Part shown: positions 63,435 to 64,000 of the stretch, one piece after another | Position numbering within the stretch: the first letter of the stretch is position 1 | How the letters are laid out: the number at the start of each line of letters is the position of its first letter | Assembly: GCA_905214795.1 (NCBI GenBank) | Contig: CAJMNM010000007.1 | Location: forward strand, 1-64,000 | Origin: an uncultured bacterium | Lineage (GTDB): Bacteria > Bacteroidota > Bacteroidia > Bacteroidales > Bacteroidaceae | Direction of reading: 5' to 3' | Length of the DNA: 64,000 nucleotides | Made by a program: the position numbers and the translations under genes | The notes under the pieces: generated by a model | What the model saw: the letters and a program-made list of their open reading frames with translations, nothing else | Databases searched by the model: none | What the model was told of the DNA's origin: nothing

Positions 63435-64000
63435 TAAGCGAAACAACCATACGGAAAGTAAGGGAACTTGCCATAGAAGACGTACTCAGTCCTTATGTCA
63501 GACTGTCCAGAAAAGGCTCAACCCTGATGGGACTTTGTCCTTTCCATACAGAGAAGACCGGTTCCTTTGCTGTCACCCCAAGCAAGAATCTCTTCCACTG
63601 TTTCAGCTGTAACCGTGGCGGTGATTCCATTACGTTTATAATGGAAAAGGAAAACCTTTCCTTCAGTGCCGCAGTGGAATTTATTGCCAGGAACCATAAT
63701 ATTCCGGTAGAATACATCAGAGAAGAGTGCAGTGAGGAACAGATGGCCGAAGCCAGGCACCGGGAGTCACTTCTGACAGTTCTCGATACAGTACAGTCTT
63801 TCTTCCTGCAAAATTTAAGAGCAACAGACAAGGAAGAGAGCCTTGATGCCAGAGCCTACGCATACGGCCGGTGGCATGAGGAGTTCTGTGCCTTTGCCGG
63901 AATAGGCTATGCACCGAAGGACGGTCAGGCCTTTATGGATTTCTGCAGAAGCAAGGCTTTGAACGAAGAACTGCTGTACGAACTCGGTATGTTCAAGCGT
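63431..64000 (+). CDS. CHC2 zinc-finger DNA primase, mobile-element type, cut by the window end
   Basis: The first 190 codons of a primase; the frame is open to the window edge. It has an N-terminal CHC2 zinc finger: Cys36-x2-His39 (LCPFHTEKTGSFAV) and Cys57-x2-Cys60 (FHCFSCNRGGDSITFIM), spacing C-x2-H-x17-C-x2-C, as in DnaG. After it comes EENLSFSAAVEFIARN and then WHEEFCAFAGIGYAPKDG, the start of the region leading to a Toprim domain, which would lie beyond the window. Primases like this belong to conjugative or integrative elements in Bacteroides. Start ATG overlaps the previous stop by 4 nt. Base composition is visibly richer in G+C than the chromosome to its left. Confidence 0.9.
   Translation, partial: MISETTIRKVRELAIEDVLSPYVRLSRKGSTLMGLCPFHTEKTGSFAVTPSKNLFHCFSCNRGGDSITFIMEKENLSFSAAVEFIARNHNIPVEYIREECSEEQMAEARHRESLLTVLDTVQSFFLQNLRATDKEESLDARAYAYGRWHEEFCAFAGIGYAPKDGQAFMDFCRSKALNEELLYELGMFKR

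Noticed and set aside
63493..63831. 112-residue minus-strand frame near the right end
   Set aside because: Opposite the primase reading frame, whose CHC2 cysteine spacing is exact.

Overview
The window is chromosomal DNA of a gut-type member of the order Bacteroidales (Bacteroides/Prevotella-like; genus not resolvable by eye). Evidence: a SusC/SusD pair, Bacteroidota promoters (TTTG about 20 nt upstream of TAnnTTTG), DUF5686 and DUF4186-type proteins, PepSY-like lipoproteins and weak Shine-Dalgarno sequences. The first 6 kb look more GC-rich than the AT-rich stretch at 9-30 kb; the last 1.7 kb again differs and belongs to a mobile element.

Layout. 0-10.6 kb (minus strand): a small glycan-utilisation region with a GH105 unsaturated-uronyl hydrolase and a GH2 enzyme in one operon, an AspT/YidE-type transporter, then SusC and SusD. 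10.7-14.1 kb: tRNA-Thr(CGT); a minus-strand run of small proteins (YczE-like membrane protein, DUF1294, DUF4186, a small HTH protein, a Cys-rich mini-protein, an RNase H-fold protein that has lost most catalytic acids); tRNA-Ser(GCT). 14.2-17.6 kb: three glycosyltransferases. 17.6-31.4 kb: DUF5686 outer-membrane protein, rarA, fhs, an operon of a very large internally duplicated sensor kinase with response regulator and membrane protein, and a UvrD/PcrA helicase. 31.4-32.2 kb: noncoding repeat copy A. 32.2-35.6 kb: a membrane TPR/HTH regulator and two lipoproteins. 35.7-45.6 kb: MATE exporter, dnaB, pheT, yebC, tilS, CPA1 antiporter. 45.8-47.2 kb: GH28/GH49-like beta-helix enzyme. 47.4-53.7 kb: purF-type amidotransferase, carA, carB. 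53.8-57.9 kb: cysC-cysD-cysN-sulfotransferase. 58-60.8 kb: nudC and a phosphohexomutase. 60.9-61.6 kb: repeat copy B. 61.7-64 kb: one end of an integrated mobile element (XRE regulator, three small proteins, start of a CHC2 zinc-finger primase running off the window).

How genes work together. cysC/D/N make PAPS, and the sulfotransferase directly after them would consume it; no sulfate-reduction gene is present, so the cluster looks dedicated to sulfating a metabolite. GH105 and GH2 point to pectin-side-chain (rhamnogalacturonan-like) use with the SusCD pair. The giant kinase, response regulator and membrane protein overlap end to end and should act as one signalling unit.

The strongest undescribed signal is a roughly 490-nt noncoding element present twice (31.65-32.19 and 61.09-61.59 kb). 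Its landmarks keep order and spacing, and its central stem shows compensatory base changes. The second-best is the DUF1294-DUF4186-HTH-CysRich-RNaseH-like run at 11-12.7 kb.
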